Of a stretch of 37,732 nt of DNA, positions 26,390-35,098 are shown in pieces. Source of the stretch: CAZQRW01 sp964596115 (lineage in GTDB: Bacteria > Hydrothermota > UBA3072 > B12-G15); assembly GCA_964596115.1 (NCBI GenBank), contig CAZQRW010000012.1, forward strand, positions 1-37,732, written 5' to 3'. The stretch's first letter is position 1; each line of letters opens with the position of its first letter. Under the pieces are notes generated by a model, which was not told where the DNA came from, did not search any database, and saw nothing but the letters and a program-made list of their open reading frames with translations. The position numbers were made by a program, and so were the translations under genes.

Positions 26390-28354
26390 ATGGAAAAAGA
26401 ACAATTTTATAATCTCGCTAAGCAGTTAGCATTAACATTAAACGTATTTAAGTCATATCCTGAAAATCACCCACAAATAGTAAAGATACTGGAGGATACA
26501 GAAACTCAATTAAAAAAAGATATGAAGGGAGAACCTCTTCATATCTTTTTATTCAAGGATTATCTGTTGATAGGTGATGAAAAGATTGAACCTGAGTCCT
26601 ACCCAGAGGTACAGTCTTTTTTGCGTCAATTATTAAATAGAGGCATCAATAGTATTAGTATATATCCTGATTTTTCTCTGGAAGACTTACACACAGTATT
26701 TAATACACTCGTTTTAGAAAGAAAAAAAATAGAAGAATTTGGAGATATTAAAACATATCTTGAATCAAAAAATGTTAAAAAAATAACAGTGAACACCGCT
26801 AATTTTAGGAATGCCAATGTATCCACTGGAGATCTTTCTGCTGTAACCCAGGAAGAATTTATAAGGAAAATATCAATGGACATACATTCTATAAATGACC
26901 TCTTTAAAAAGATAGACGAAACTATGAATCAAATTATACAATTACCTGAGGAAGAAGGGGAGAGAATTTCCAGGTATCTTGTTAATTTTATAAAGAAAAC
27001 AGAGGAATATATCAGAAACAAGAAGGGCAATATCGAAGTAGTTTCTAAAAATATCAATGAGATAATAGAAAAAAGAATTAAAAACTTAGAAAACAGTAAA
27101 ATTAAGAATGTATTTGTGGAAGCTGAAATAATAAAGGAAAAGGAGCAATCTATTGGGGAACTGGAAGTGGTGATGAAGGGTTTTGCTAAAGATCTCGGAA
27201 GTGGTCCTTCCGAGACTGAGGTTAAAATTGAAGTAAAAGAGAAGGGTGTTCTTGAACTTGTTCAACCCATAATTACTTCCCTAAACAGTGATAGAAAAGA
27301 AATCAGGATGGATGCAATAAAGAAGATAGGTGAATTTTTGGAGGGTATGGTAAAAAAGGGTAACGAAAATGTTATAAGATATATTCTCAGTGAGATAAAG
27401 CACAGGATAAAGGAAGAGAGTGAAATTGATGTATACTTTTCTTATGTAGAATTACTGGAGAGAATTTCGAAACAACTCAGCGAAAACAATCTTTTAGGGC
27501 TCAATGGAGAACTCAATCAGATGTTTTCTTTAGAATTGAGTGAATCATACAAAAAAGAAAAATTGACTATTGCATTGGGAAGTCCTGAAACTGAAGAAGG
27601 TTTTTACACACTTTTTTCATTAATCTGGAATCCAAATATGGAAAAGATAGTAAAGGATGTATTGAAAGGGACCAATAAAGAAAAAACTATTCCGGCCGTT
27701 GTAAATATATTCCTTGACTCTGCTGACCCCGCCTTTTCAAGCAAATTATTTGATATACTTCTTTCATTTGGAAGGGATGCACTTCCTTACATCCACCCCA
27801 TACTTGAAAGTAAGGATATGGTTATACGCAGCTGGGGGATAAAGCTTCTGCAAAATGCGGGAGAATATGAAAAAATTGCTGAATTTATAAAGGATCCAAA
27901 TCCCGTTGTGCATAGACAGGCTCTGAATGCACTTATGGAATTAGAGACCAACGAAGAAATCATCAAAGTTTTGAGAGAACATTTCTACAGCATTACAGGT
28001 CCAGATCAACTGAAGGTGCTTGAATTTCTTGTGAAGAAGGGACAGGTGGATATTCTCCTGGAATTGCTCGAAAATGAAGATATCTACATAAATATCCCAC
28101 TGTTGAAGAAAGTAATCACATTAGCAGGTATATATGGTGTGGATGAGGCAAAGGAAAAATTAAAGAGGGTTGTCCTCGAAAGGAGCTTCAGGAAGTTTAG
28201 ATTCTCTGAAGATACAAGAATGGCTGCAGTATATGCCTTTGCACGCATAGGGGGTGAAGGCGTGAGGGAATTTCTTCAAAGTCTGGAAAATGACCCTGAG
28301 AAAGGTGTCAGGGTCGCTGCAACGAACTCACTTAAAAGATTGCTAAATGCCTGA
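26390..28354 (+). CDS. HEAT-repeat-like helical protein, unknown function
   Basis: A 654-residue, probably cytoplasmic protein with no signal or membrane segment. The first ~120 residues contain FKSYPENHPQIVKIL and a LFKDYLLIGDEKI strand, a pattern I have seen at the N-terminus of HEAT-repeat and HD-GYP proteins. A Glu/Lys-rich helical middle follows. The C-terminal half has HEAT-like repeats (about 290-330, 465-530 and 600-654), with VIRSWGIKLLQNAG, VVHRQALNALMEL and GVRVAATNSLKRL as clear units. It is likely a protein-binding scaffold. It starts one base after rpe and overlaps guaA by eight bases. Why it is wedged between two metabolic genes is not clear. Confidence 0.7.
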   Translation: MEKEQFYNLAKQLALTLNVFKSYPENHPQIVKILEDTETQLKKDMKGEPLHIFLFKDYLLIGDEKIEPESYPEVQSFLRQLLNRGINSISIYPDFSLEDLHTVFNTLVLERKKIEEFGDIKTYLESKNVKKITVNTANFRNANVSTGDLSAVTQEEFIRKISMDIHSINDLFKKIDETMNQIIQLPEEEGERISRYLVNFIKKTEEYIRNKKGNIEVVSKNINEIIEKRIKNLENSKIKNVFVEAEIIKEKEQSIGELEVVMKGFAKDLGSGPSETEVKIEVKEKGVLELVQPIITSLNSDRKEIRMDAIKKIGEFLEGMVKKGNENVIRYILSEIKHRIKEESEIDVYFSYVELLERISKQLSENNLLGLNGELNQMFSLELSESYKKEKLTIALGSPETEEGFYTLFSLIWNPNMEKIVKDVLKGTNKEKTIPAVVNIFLDSADPAFSSKLFDILLSFGRDALPYIHPILESKDMVIRSWGIKLLQNAGEYEKIAEFIKDPNPVVHRQALNALMELETNEEIIKVLREHFYSITGPDQLKVLEFLVKKGQVDILLELLENEDIYINIPLLKKVITLAGIYGVDEAKEKLKRVVLERSFRKFRFSEDTRMAAVYAFARIGGEGVREFLQSLENDPEKGVRVAATNSLKRLLNA

Positions 28355-29858
28355 ATACATAGCTATACTTGACTTTGGTTCTCAATACACAAAATTAATT
28401 GCGAGAAGAATCAGAGAGTTGGGCGTGAAATCTCTTATTCTTCCATTTGATACCCCTGCTAAAAGGATAAAGACTGCAAAAGGTCTTATTCTTTCGGGTG
28501 GCCCATTCAGTGTGTACGACCCCAAAGCCCCCTTGCCCGATAAGGAAATATTTGATCTTGGCTTGCCTATACTGGGGATATGCTATGGTCTCCAGGCAAT
28601 AGGGCATCTTCTTGGAGGTAAGGTCGTTCAATCACAAAAAAGAGAGTATGGTATGGCCTATTTTGTTAAAAAGAAAGACGAAATATTTTACGGGATACCA
28701 AGACATTCTTCTGTTTGGATGAGTCATGGCGATAGATTAGAAGTGCTCCCTCAGGGATTTACCCCTATTGGATTTACTGAAAATAGCCCATATGCAGCAA
28801 TAAAAAGGGAGAATATTTATGGATTACAGTTCCATCCAGAGGTTGTTCATACTACCTTTGGAACACAGATATTGAAAAATTTTCTCTATAGGGTTTGTAA
28901 AGCAAGGGGGGAATGGGGTATTGAGGGTATATTAATGGGGGCAGAGAAGGAGTTAAAAAAGGCAAAAGATGGCAGAGCTATTCTTGCCCTTTCCGGTGGA
29001 GTTGATTCTACTGTATGTGCTGTGCTCTCAAAGAAAATACTTGGAGAAAGGGTTTTTCCAGTGCTTGTTGATACAGGTCTTTTAAGACATAGGGAAGCTG
29101 AATTTGTGGAAAAGAGCCTTGATAAGATTGGGGTGGAAATAAAAGTTGTCGATGCCTCTCAAATATTTATTGATGCGTTGAAGGGGGTAAAGGATCCTGA
29201 AAAGAAGAGAAAGATTATTGGTCATAAATTCATAGAGGTATTCGAGAGAGAGGCAAAAAAGGTGGGGGCAAAATATTTGATTCAGGGAACTTTATACCCG
29301 GATAGGATCGAAAGTGCAGGGGTTCCTGGCCCTTCAAAAACCATAAAGAGCCACCATAATGTTGGTGGATTGCCCAAGTTAATGAATCTGCAGATAGTAG
29401 AGCCTTTGAAAGAATTATTCAAGGACGAAGTGAGAATGATAGCAAAGGCGTTAAAACTACCAAAGAGCTTGTATATGCGCCATCCTTTTCCTGGCCCAGG
29501 GCTTGCAATAAGAATTATAGGAAATGTTACACAAAGAAAGTTGAAGATACTGAAAATGGTGGATGAAATTTATATAAATGAATTGAAGAGACATAAATTA
29601 TACGATAAAATATGGCAGGCATTTGCGGTACTTTTACCTACTAAAACAGTTGGAGTGATGGGTGATTACAGGACCTATGAATATGTGGTAGCACTCAGGG
29701 CAGTTTGCAGTAGCGATGGGATGACTGCCGATTTTTATCCCTTTAAACCTGGTTTTCTCACACTGGTTAGCAACAAAATTTTGAACAGGGTTAAGGGGGT
29801 GAACAGGGTTGTATTTGATATAAGCTCTAAACCCCCCGCTACTATTGAATGGGAATAA
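28347..29858 (+). CDS. guaA: GMP synthase (glutamine-hydrolysing)
   Basis: A 503-residue two-domain enzyme that aminates XMP to GMP. The class I glutaminase domain (1 to ~190) has nucleophile Cys79 in GICYGLQ and the His-Glu pair in LQFHPEVVHT. The ATP-pyrophosphatase domain has the PP-loop SGGVDST (216-222), and the dimerisation domain has PFPGPGLAIRIIG and the C-terminal KPPATIEWE. Length is near the usual 510-525. It starts inside the HEAT-repeat gene (eight-base overlap), and the following gene starts ten bases before its stop, so it belongs to the phosphoesterase-rpe-HEAT operon. Confidence 0.97.
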   Translation: MPEYIAILDFGSQYTKLIARRIRELGVKSLILPFDTPAKRIKTAKGLILSGGPFSVYDPKAPLPDKEIFDLGLPILGICYGLQAIGHLLGGKVVQSQKREYGMAYFVKKKDEIFYGIPRHSSVWMSHGDRLEVLPQGFTPIGFTENSPYAAIKRENIYGLQFHPEVVHTTFGTQILKNFLYRVCKARGEWGIEGILMGAEKELKKAKDGRAILALSGGVDSTVCAVLSKKILGERVFPVLVDTGLLRHREAEFVEKSLDKIGVEIKVVDASQIFIDALKGVKDPEKKRKIIGHKFIEVFEREAKKVGAKYLIQGTLYPDRIESAGVPGPSKTIKSHHNVGGLPKLMNLQIVEPLKELFKDEVRMIAKALKLPKSLYMRHPFPGPGLAIRIIGNVTQRKLKILKMVDEIYINELKRHKLYDKIWQAFAVLLPTKTVGVMGDYRTYEYVVALRAVCSSDGMTADFYPFKPGFLTLVSNKILNRVKGVNRVVFDISSKPPATIEWE

Positions 29859-30766
29859 TATTATTCTTTTCCATTTTTAACATAGTACTTCACAATGGAA
29901 TTGAAATTTTAGGTGATAGCCTGAATAGTGCTCCTTCTTATGTACTCTCCATAACCTACCCTATTGATGAATATCCCAATCCAGTTTATAAAGAATTTGA
30001 GAGGGGAATGATCATCTCCCAGTTTAAGAATCTGGATTCACTCCTAGGATATATCAAAAAATTTACCAGGGATATGCCTCTTTTGATGGATAAGAAGCGG
30101 TATAGTTCAGATTTTTTGGATGTGTTCTTTCAGAAGTATAGTGGCGGAGAACATAAAATTTCTGGGATAAAGGTTTGTATTTCTGGCAGGGTTACGGATA
30201 GTATAATCTCTATTTTTGATTCCTTCCCGGATTCAATATTAAGGGCTCATCTCTTTATTTCTGGAATAGAACCAGTGATGGGGATGCATGCATTTTATGG
30301 TACTGAGAATAAATTATATAATTATTTCGCAATAAAAGATCCAATGGATTATATTGGGATTATGTTTTTTGTAAATGTGTTGAAAATGAGAGGATTGAAT
30401 ATTCAATTCTCCCAATTTGGAAGGGCGATTCCTTTCTACATTACAGGAAGGACGCCTCAAGACATTTTAAGTCAACTTAAAGACTCACTAAAGACGGATG
30501 AATTCCTTTCTGCAAAAAAGAAGGTAACGAGGAGCTACAAGAATTCCCTCAAGGAAGAGAAACTGCCCATTACCTATCTTTTGTTTGCATTTTCCTGTGT
30601 TAATCCCGCGGATTATTTCTTGAGATTCAATGATTGGATAAACACTGTAACTAAGGGAAGCATTGATAGTTTAAGAAATTATTATGCCCAGAACTGGGTT
30701 TTTGAGATAACTGAAAAAGGGTTATTGAGCGACTCAATATTTCCAAACATAGATCTCCTTGAATGA
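29849..30766 (+). CDS. Unknown exported protein, possibly degenerate M16-peptidase fold
   Basis: A 305-residue protein that I do not recognise with confidence. A short hydrophobic N-terminus (MGIILFFSIFNIVLHNG) has no basic residue and suggests export. The C-terminal part (about 205-290), with EFLSAKKKVTRSYKNSL followed by DWINTVTKGSIDSLRNYYAQNWVFEITEKG, recalls the late region of M16 (insulinase-like) peptidases. However, the zinc motif HxxEH is absent, so it would be a non-catalytic relative at best. It overlaps guaA by ten bases and has no Shine-Dalgarno of its own, so it depends on coupling. Confidence 0.55.
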   Translation: MGIILFFSIFNIVLHNGIEILGDSLNSAPSYVLSITYPIDEYPNPVYKEFERGMIISQFKNLDSLLGYIKKFTRDMPLLMDKKRYSSDFLDVFFQKYSGGEHKISGIKVCISGRVTDSIISIFDSFPDSILRAHLFISGIEPVMGMHAFYGTENKLYNYFAIKDPMDYIGIMFFVNVLKMRGLNIQFSQFGRAIPFYITGRTPQDILSQLKDSLKTDEFLSAKKKVTRSYKNSLKEEKLPITYLLFAFSCVNPADYFLRFNDWINTVTKGSIDSLRNYYAQNWVFEITEKGLLSDSIFPNIDLLE

Positions 30767-30781
30767 TATGTAAATAATTTA

Positions 30782-30809
30782 TTGATTTTTTTTCTGGATG
30801 TATTAAATT
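30782..30809 (+). promoter_or_regulatory. Possible promoter of the GNAT gene, leaderless geometry
   Basis: TTGATT at 30782-30787, 16-base spacer, TAAATT at 30804-30809, then five bases to the ATG at 30815. Both boxes are imperfect, but the arrangement matches the other leaderless candidates in the window. Confidence 0.45.
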
Positions 30810-30814
30810 CCTGT

Positions 30815-31357
30815 ATGTTTCAATATAAGGTTGATGAAGATATCAAGCTCAAAATGCTCGCAGAAAAACATGGCAAAGAACTATTTTCTCTTGTTGAGAA
30901 AAACAGGGATTATCTGAGGGAATGGCTGCCCTGGCTTGACAGAAATCAAACTGAAGAGGACAGCAGGACTTTTATTAGAAATTCATTTGTCCAGTTCATT
31001 GAAGGCGTTGGTATAACTGCAGGTATTTTTTTTCGGGATAAACTTGTGGGTGTTATTGGAATTAAAATTGACAAAGCAAACAATTCAGGAGAGATTGGTT
31101 ACTGGCTTGACGCAGATTATCAGGGGAATGGAATTGTTACAAAGGCGTGCAGCGAGATTATAAATTATGCCTTTGGAAATCTAAAGTTGAATAGAATAAT
31201 TATAAGATGTGCAATTGGAAATAGAAGGAGCCAGGCCATCCCTGAACGCCTTGGTTTTATAAAAGAGAGTATTTTACGAGAGGCAGAGTTTTTATACGAT
31301 CACTATGAGGATCTTATAGTGTACAGTATGTTAAAAAAAGAATGGGATAAAAAGTAG
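30815..31357 (+). CDS. GNAT acetyltransferase, RimJ/RimL type
   Basis: A 180-residue acetyl-CoA-dependent N-acetyltransferase. It has the RimL-like start (FQYKVDEDIKLKML...LFSLVEKNRDYLREWLPWLD), then GIFFRDKLVGVIGI, GEIGYWLDADYQGNGIVTKA (acetyl-CoA loop QGNGIVTKA), LNRIIIRCAIGNRRS and a C-terminal LGFIKESILREAEF. Targets may be ribosomal-protein N-termini or small molecules. A longer frame begins at 30782, but its first 11 residues (MIFFLDVL...) are not family-like and overlap the promoter, so ATG 30815 is preferred. It ends three bases from convergent radC with no terminator. Confidence 0.88.
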   Translation: MFQYKVDEDIKLKMLAEKHGKELFSLVEKNRDYLREWLPWLDRNQTEEDSRTFIRNSFVQFIEGVGITAGIFFRDKLVGVIGIKIDKANNSGEIGYWLDADYQGNGIVTKACSEIINYAFGNLKLNRIIIRCAIGNRRSQAIPERLGFIKESILREAEFLYDHYEDLIVYSMLKKEWDKK

Positions 31358-31360
31358 TAT

Positions 31361-32275
31361 TTACTCTTCAACTATACCCATACTATTAAGACTTACAAAA
31401 TCCTCATAGTTTCTTCCTATGATAATATGGTCTAATACCTTTATGCCAACCAACTTACAAGCCCTGACAACAATATTTGTTATTTTTATATCGTCATCGG
31501 AGGGGTCTGGTTCACCTGATGGATGGTTGTGAATAAGGATTATTCCTGCAGCAGATCTTGACGTGGCAATTCTTATTATCTCTCCGGGATCAACAAAACT
31601 TGACGATAAATTACCTGTGCTCATCTCAACATTTTCAATAACCTTATTTCTTATGTCAAGGAGAATAATATTAAAGAATTCCTTTTTTGCATCCCTCAGG
31701 TATGGTGCATAGAATTCTCTCACATAATCTACCACATCCTGAGGTGAATTCAGTTTTTCTCTTTCTGCTGCCTTTTCCCTGTTTAGCCTTTTCCCCATCT
31801 CAAATGCCGCCTTTATCTGGGTTGCCTTTGCTATTCCTATACCCTCTATACTGCAGATTTCATCAATGGATGCAGAGTCTATTTCACGGAGTGTTCCAAA
31901 TGCATTCAGAAGAATCCGTCCTAATTCTTCAGCACTCTTTCCCTCTTTTCCCGTTCTCAATAAAATTGCCATCAACTTTGATAGGGGTAGATTTTCAGGA
32001 CCATTCTTTATGAGCATCTCCCTTGGTCTTTCTTCCCGTATCCAGTACTTTATTGGTCTGTCCCTCTTCTTTCTGCATTTCTCCTTTACAATCGCCCTTA
32101 TATTTTCGCATTCTTTCTTGTCTTCGAGGTTCAAAGAAGATATAATCTCTTCCTTTATTCCTGTAAGAATTGTGCTCGATGCCTTACCTTTGAAGAATAC
32201 CTTCCCCTTTTTGCTTACATATGGGTAGATACAATTTGATGTAAGAAAATCAACCCAGTTTTTTTCTTTTTCCAT
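31361..32275 (-). CDS. radC: RadC/JAB-domain protein with N-terminal extension
   Basis: A 304-residue RadC family protein (usual ~225). The canonical part begins near residue 79 (IREERPREMLIKNGPENLPLSKLMAILLRTG). A helix-hairpin-helix follows (SIEGIGIAKATQIKAAFEMGKR), then the JAB/MPN metalloprotease-like domain with Glu in ENVEMSTG and the metal motif H249-N-H251...S259-x2-D262. The first ~75 residues (WVDFLTSNC..., then a Lys/Glu-rich linker) are not part of standard RadC and I do not recognise them. The start is supported by a promoter whose -10 ends six bases before the ATG; there is no Shine-Dalgarno. Despite the name, the role of RadC in repair is unproven. It converges on the GNAT gene. 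Confidence 0.9.
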   Translation of the reverse strand: MEKEKNWVDFLTSNCIYPYVSKKGKVFFKGKASSTILTGIKEEIISSLNLEDKKECENIRAIVKEKCRKKRDRPIKYWIREERPREMLIKNGPENLPLSKLMAILLRTGKEGKSAEELGRILLNAFGTLREIDSASIDEICSIEGIGIAKATQIKAAFEMGKRLNREKAAEREKLNSPQDVVDYVREFYAPYLRDAKKEFFNIILLDIRNKVIENVEMSTGNLSSSFVDPGEIIRIATSRSAAGIILIHNHPSGEPDPSDDDIKITNIVVRACKLVGIKVLDHIIIGRNYEDFVSLNSMGIVEE

Positions 32276-32281
32276 TACAAC

Positions 32282-32309
32282 AATATAAACAAAAAAAGAA
32301 GGGTGTCAA
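32282..32309 (-). promoter_or_regulatory. Promoter of radC, leaderless geometry
   Basis: On the minus strand: TTGACA (32309-32304), 16-base spacer, TATATT (32287-32282), then six bases to the ATG at 32275. No Shine-Dalgarno. It is divergent from the histidine-kinase promoter; the two -35 boxes are 43 bases apart. Confidence 0.78.
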
Positions 32310-32352
32310 AGTTTTTTTATTGGTAACGGTAATGCACAACTAAACCCAATTC

Positions 32353-32380
32353 TTGACTTTTCATTCAGGGGTAGTATATT
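32353..32380 (+). promoter_or_regulatory. Promoter of the hybrid histidine kinase gene
   Basis: TTGACT at 32353-32358, 16-base spacer, TATATT at 32375-32380. A leader of roughly 32 bases carries AAGGAGG (32403-32409), ten bases before the GTG start. Confidence 0.72.
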
Positions 32381-32419
32381 TTAACAATTATCAAGTCTTA
32401 ACAAGGAGGAATTTTCAGA

Positions 32420-34975
32420 GTGAACCGCAGTAGTATAAAAACAAAATTTTCTATACTGATGATCGTTTATTTTATCGTAATATTTATCAGTAATTTTCTT
32501 TTGACAAAGGTCATTGCAAAAAAAATCCAATACACTCAATTAGAGAAATTAACCAAAAAAACAACGGAAACAATATCACTAAATATTGCCCCCCATCTCT
32601 ATAACGGTGATATTAGAGGTGTATATGAAAACATCAAAAGCTTTCTGGAAGAAGAAGACGTTGTCTTTTGCACTGTGAAGGATACATTGGGAAAGATTAT
32701 TTCGAAGGTATCCAGTATTCCCTTGATTCCAAACAATGTAACCATAAAGGAAGAACCTATTGTATTCAATGGTGTAAGGATTGGAACTCTCTCTGCTGGT
32801 TTTCTTCCTCTTAGAAAAAGGGTGCACATCGGTGCTGCACTCCTCTATATTTCTATTTTGACAGCTGTGGTTTTTTTAGTGATAGTGCTTATTTTAATTG
32901 CTTCTATAAACAAGGTTTTTTTAAACCCCATCACAGAGCTAAGTAAAAAAATGAATCAAATGAGTATAGAGAAACTTCCAGAAGAGATAGAGATAGAGAG
33001 AAGGGATGAGATTGGTACTATTTACAGCGCTTTTAATAGAATGGTAAAAAATCTTAAGAAATCACGGTATAAAGTTACAGAGGTAGAGAGCCTCTATAAA
33101 CTTCTTTTTGAAAATGCAAAGGATGCCATATTCTTTATGGATAAAGAAAAATTTATCGATGTTAACCCTGCGGGTATTGAGTTATTTGGTTGTAAGAGAG
33201 AAGATATTATTGGAAAGTCTCCCGCGGATTTTTCTCCATCTATACAACCAGATGGAAGAGATTCAAAGAAAAAGGCTAAGGAAAAAATAAGCCTTGCATT
33301 GAGTGGCATACCTCAAATATTTGAATGGTTGCATAGAAGAAAAAATGGGGAAGATATTTATACAGAGGTGAGCTTAAACAGGATTCTTTTCAAAGGGAAA
33401 ATCATCCTTCTTGCTATTGTCAGGGATATAACGAAGTGGAAAAAATCGAAGGATAAATTAATGGAGAGTGAGAGGAAATTCAGGTCTGTAGTGGAAAACG
33501 CAGAGGAAGGTCTTATAATGATTGGTGATAATTACAGAATAACATATGTTAACAAAAAACTCTGTGAGATAACTGGTTACTCAGAAGAAGAAATTATTGG
33601 TAGGGATTTCAGGGGACTACTGGCAGGTAAGAGCAAAAAGTTAGTTGCTGAAAGGTACAGGTTGAGGAGAAAAGGAAAGAAGATACCGGTAAGGTATGAA
33701 ATACAGGTCCTCAGGAAAGACAGAGAGGTAAGGGATTGCTCAATGAGTGTATCAGTAATAGAAACAGAAAGAGGGGAGAAACTATCCGTTGGTGTCCTTC
33801 TTGATATAACAGAAAAGAGAAAACTTGAGAGGGAACTTTTTCTTTCACAGAGGTTGGAGTCCATTGGAAGGCTCACAGGAGGTATTGCGCACGATTTCAA
33901 TAATATACTGACTGCGATATCAGGGTATGCGGAACTCTCCCTGGATGCAATGGAGAAGGATAATCCTGCAAGGGCGGACATTGAAGAGATACAGAAAGCA
34001 ACAAGCAATGCTGCCTCCCTAACCCAGAAACTGCTTGCATTTTCAAGAAAACAGATAATGAAGCCTTTAACGATAAATCTTAACAACGTTATAGAAGAAT
34101 TGGATAAGATGCTGCAAAGAGTAATTGGAGATGATATTGAATTTCTTACTTTCCTTAATGAAAATCTCTGGAATATATATGTGGATCCATCCAGCCTGGA
34201 GCAGGTTATAATGAACCTTGTTGTTAATGCGAGGGATGCAATGCCCGAAGGGGGTAAGTTGATTATAGAGACGGCAAATATTGAACTTACAGAGAAATAT
34301 GTAAAAAAACGTCATCCCGTTGCTATGCCCGGAGATTACGTGATGCTTTCAATTAGTGACACAGGTGTTGGAATACCAGAAGATATAAAGGAACATATAT
34401 TTGAACCATTTTTTACAACAAAAGAGGAGGGTAAGGGAACTGGGCTTGGGCTTTCCACTGTTTATGGGATTGTAAAACAAAGCGGTGGGTTCATATGGTG
34501 TTATAGCGAAGTGGGCCAGGGGACAACCTTCAAGGTATATATTCCTCGAGCAAAGGGAAAGAAAGAGAAAATCAAACGTGAAGACAAGGGTAAATTTTAT
34601 ATTGGTGGTACTGAAACCATCCTTATTGCAGAGGATAACGATGAAGTAAGAGGTTCTATTTCAAGGATCTTGATGAATTATGGGTACAAGGTCTACGAAG
34701 CCAAAGATGGAGAAGAGGCGTTGGGGATTGCTGAAGAATTTAAAGGAAAGATCGATCTTATAATATCCGATATAATTATGCCAAAGATGAATGGAATGAA
34801 GGTTGCAGAAGGTGTGAAGGAACATTATCCTGAAGTAAAGGTTTTATATATATCAGGTTACACCGATAATATAATTACACAGAAAGGTATACTGAAACCA
34901 GGGATAAACTTCCTCCAGAAACCTTTTACCACCTCTCTGCTTTTGAGAAAGGTGAGGGAAGTTTTAGAATCCTGA
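32420..34975 (+). CDS. Hybrid sensor histidine kinase with two PAS domains and receiver
   Basis: An 851-residue membrane sensor. Order: TM1 (~9-31), extracytoplasmic sensor (~32-135), TM2 (~137-161), HAMP (~162-215), PAS (~222-345), second PAS (~352-470), HisKA with phospho-acceptor His491 in GGIAHDFNNIL, HATPase with N box (NLVVNARDAM), SDTGVGIP and GKGTGLGLSTVYGIVKQSGG, then a C-terminal receiver with phospho-acceptor Asp784 in ISDIIMPKMNG and Lys in FLQKPF. The kinase core is of the NtrB-like type. The start is GTG after a strong Shine-Dalgarno. No separate response regulator or output gene lies nearby, so the output partner is unknown; phosphate may pass to a phosphotransfer protein elsewhere. 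Confidence 0.95.
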   Translation: MNRSSIKTKFSILMIVYFIVIFISNFLLTKVIAKKIQYTQLEKLTKKTTETISLNIAPHLYNGDIRGVYENIKSFLEEEDVVFCTVKDTLGKIISKVSSIPLIPNNVTIKEEPIVFNGVRIGTLSAGFLPLRKRVHIGAALLYISILTAVVFLVIVLILIASINKVFLNPITELSKKMNQMSIEKLPEEIEIERRDEIGTIYSAFNRMVKNLKKSRYKVTEVESLYKLLFENAKDAIFFMDKEKFIDVNPAGIELFGCKREDIIGKSPADFSPSIQPDGRDSKKKAKEKISLALSGIPQIFEWLHRRKNGEDIYTEVSLNRILFKGKIILLAIVRDITKWKKSKDKLMESERKFRSVVENAEEGLIMIGDNYRITYVNKKLCEITGYSEEEIIGRDFRGLLAGKSKKLVAERYRLRRKGKKIPVRYEIQVLRKDREVRDCSMSVSVIETERGEKLSVGVLLDITEKRKLERELFLSQRLESIGRLTGGIAHDFNNILTAISGYAELSLDAMEKDNPARADIEEIQKATSNAASLTQKLLAFSRKQIMKPLTINLNNVIEELDKMLQRVIGDDIEFLTFLNENLWNIYVDPSSLEQVIMNLVVNARDAMPEGGKLIIETANIELTEKYVKKRHPVAMPGDYVMLSISDTGVGIPEDIKEHIFEPFFTTKEEGKGTGLGLSTVYGIVKQSGGFIWCYSEVGQGTTFKVYIPRAKGKKEKIKREDKGKFYIGGTETILIAEDNDEVRGSISRILMNYGYKVYEAKDGEEALGIAEEFKGKIDLIISDIIMPKMNGMKVAEGVKEHYPEVKVLYISGYTDNIITQKGILKPGINFLQKPFTTSLLLRKVREVLES

Positions 34976-35064
34976 AAGGGTAGCCATCAAGACAGTTTTC
35001 TTTAGTTATATTTCACTTGTTGAATCATAGAACAATAGATAGAGCAACAAAAGGTGTTCAGGCA

Positions 35065-35092
35065 TTGACATACTCCTTGAGACAGGTAAGTT
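35065..35092 (+). promoter_or_regulatory. Possible promoter of the radical SAM gene, leaderless geometry
   Basis: TTGACA at 35065-35070, 16-base spacer, TAAGTT at 35087-35092, then six bases to the ATG at 35099. The -10 is weak but fits TAnnnT and the same distance as the other candidates. The rest of the 123-base gap after the kinase gene shows no gene or terminator. Confidence 0.5.
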
Positions 35093-35098
35093 AATTTT

